Below the pieces are notes generated by a model. It saw only the letters and a program-made list of their open reading frames with translations. It had not been told where the DNA came from and did no database searches. Shown here piece by piece: positions 63,336 through 64,000 of a stretch of 64,000 bases of DNA. Position numbers and translations under genes: made by a program. Source of the DNA: Intestinibacter bartlettii (lineage in GTDB: Bacteria > Bacillota > Clostridia > Peptostreptococcales > Peptostreptococcaceae); the NCBI RefSeq assembly GCF_000154445.1, contig NZ_DS499563.1; one strand, given 5' to 3'. Each line of letters starts with the position of its first letter. Position 1 is the first letter of the stretch.

Positions 63336-64000
63336 TTATGCATTGAATCTAAAACTTATATTATTTATATATTTATAATTTATGCATTTATCAAACTCAG
63401 TCATTAGCTCTTCTATTATTTCCTTGCAACTTTGCTCCTTTTTCACAAGTCCCGCTATTTGACCTGCCATAACACTTCCATTTTCTGTGTCACCTTCTAT
63501 AACTGCTTTTCTTAAAGCACCTCTAGTTAAAGATTCTAGTTTTTCAGAATTAGAATTACTTTTTTCTATTTTTATATACTCTCTAGTTAGTTTATTTCTA
63601 AGAACTCTTACTGGATGAGAAGTTGAAGTCCCTGTAACTTCTGTTTCTATATCTTTAGCTTTTAATACTTTTTCTTTATAGTTTTTATGTACATTACATT
63701 CATTTGAAACTAAAAAGCGAGTTCCCATTTGGACACCGACAGCTCCTAACATAAATGATGCTGCTATTCCCCTTCCGTCTCCAATTCCCCCAGCTGCTAT
63801 AACTGGAATATTCACTGCATCTACAACTTGTGGAACTAAACTCATTGTAGTCGTTTGGCCTATATGTCCGCCAGACTCCATTCCCTCAGCTATCACGGCA
63901 TCTGCACCGAACTTCTCCATTCTTTTTGCAATCGCTACTGATGGAACTACTGGAATAACCTTAATTCCGTGACTTTTCCACATTTCTATATATTTACCTG
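63336..64000 (-). CDS. fabK: Enoyl-ACP reductase FabK, 5' end cut by window edge
   Basis: About 221 codons of a FMN-dependent enoyl-ACP reductase II are visible, and the frame stays open to the window edge (GKYIEMWKSHGIKVIPVVPSVAIAK), so the N-terminal third lies outside. AEGMESGGHIGQTTTMSLVPQVVDAV and AAGGIGDGRGIAASFMLGAVGVQMGTRFL are the diagnostic FMN and phosphate-binding motifs. FabK replaces FabI in many Firmicutes and is insensitive to triclosan-type inhibitors. Twenty-base gap to fabD. Confidence 0.95.
   Translation of the reverse strand, partial: GKYIEMWKSHGIKVIPVVPSVAIAKRMEKFGADAVIAEGMESGGHIGQTTTMSLVPQVVDAVNIPVIAAGGIGDGRGIAASFMLGAVGVQMGTRFLVSNECNVHKNYKEKVLKAKDIETEVTGTSTSHPVRVLRNKLTREYIKIEKSNSNSEKLESLTRGALRKAVIEGDTENGSVMAGQIAGLVKKEQSCKEIIEELMTEFDKCINYKYINNISFRFNA

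Noticed and set aside
1..64000. CRISPR arrays, insertion sequences, prophage, tRNA or rRNA genes
   Set aside because: Searched by eye for regularly spaced repeats, transposase motifs, integrase motifs and tRNA-like arms; none seen. Computational scans were not possible.

Overview
The window is AT-rich DNA from a low-GC Gram-positive anaerobe. The gene set points to Clostridia, probably Peptostreptococcaceae (a relative of Clostridioides, Romboutsia or Terrisporobacter). Evidence for this is a clostridial type II fatty-acid cluster with FabK and a FabT-like regulator, a flavin-based NADH/NADPH/ferredoxin complex, formate-tetrahydrofolate ligase, poly-ferredoxins, T-box and FMN leader RNAs, and purine-rich ribosome binding sites. 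The genus is an inference. No tRNA, rRNA, insertion sequence, prophage or CRISPR array was seen, so this looks like a core chromosomal segment.

Layout. 1-1073: the end of a HAD phosphatase gene and a UPF0178 protein. 1152-5852: a MarR regulator and a heterodimeric ABC exporter, one half of which is frameshifted. 6208-9893: an unknown protein, threonine dehydratase and a CorC/CNNM-like membrane protein. 10286-16115: a three-gene NuoE/NuoF/NuoG-GltD-like complex resembling the Stn-type electron-bifurcating transhydrogenase. 16651-19401: a small membrane protein, a DprA-like protein and a metallophosphoesterase. 19563-23457: the ribDEBAH riboflavin operon behind an FMN riboswitch. 23465-26745: small unknown genes, a PIN-like protein, a possible two-hairpin small RNA and a winged-helix protein. 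27017-29856: trkH-trkA potassium uptake. 30116-33995: an aminotransferase, then a valine-type T-box leader and ilvB-ilvN, with an in-frame stop in ilvB. 34035-36893: a PspA/YdjG/YdjI-type envelope-stress cluster. 37033-41823: a DapF-like racemase, a Nif11-type peptide with a GNAT acetyltransferase, cardiolipin synthase and a methyltransferase. 42140-49447: a poly-ferredoxin, an alanine/sodium symporter, a DbpA-type helicase, a Crp/Fnr regulator and fhs. 49574-55660: a KaiC-like/PEP-synthase-like fusion, a Cof-type phosphatase, a small alarmone synthetase, an AraC regulator and an anchored amidase. 55793-64000: the fab/acc operon (fabK-fabD-fabG-fabF-accB-fabZ-accC-accD-accA), followed by fabT.

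Regulatory signals are easy to read. Most operons end in a clear hairpin. The MarR gene at 5394-5852 has a near-consensus promoter overlapped by an 11-bp inverted repeat, and a related repeat lies before the exporter. A perfect palindrome sits at the class II activator distance from a predicted fhs promoter, immediately after a Crp/Fnr gene. The ilvB leader carries a GUA (valine) specifier.

The most interesting points are: the ilvB stop codon, which lies inside a 22-bp perfect palindrome that a single C-to-T change would complete; the Nif11-type peptide with an aromatic/acidic tail next to a GNAT gene; the KaiC-like/PEP-synthase-like fusion of unknown role; the Stn-like complex; and the two-hairpin RNA candidate with C-rich loops. 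No single element stands out as a fully new multi-gene system. The Nif11/GNAT pair and the KaiC-PEP fusion are the best candidates for undescribed biology.
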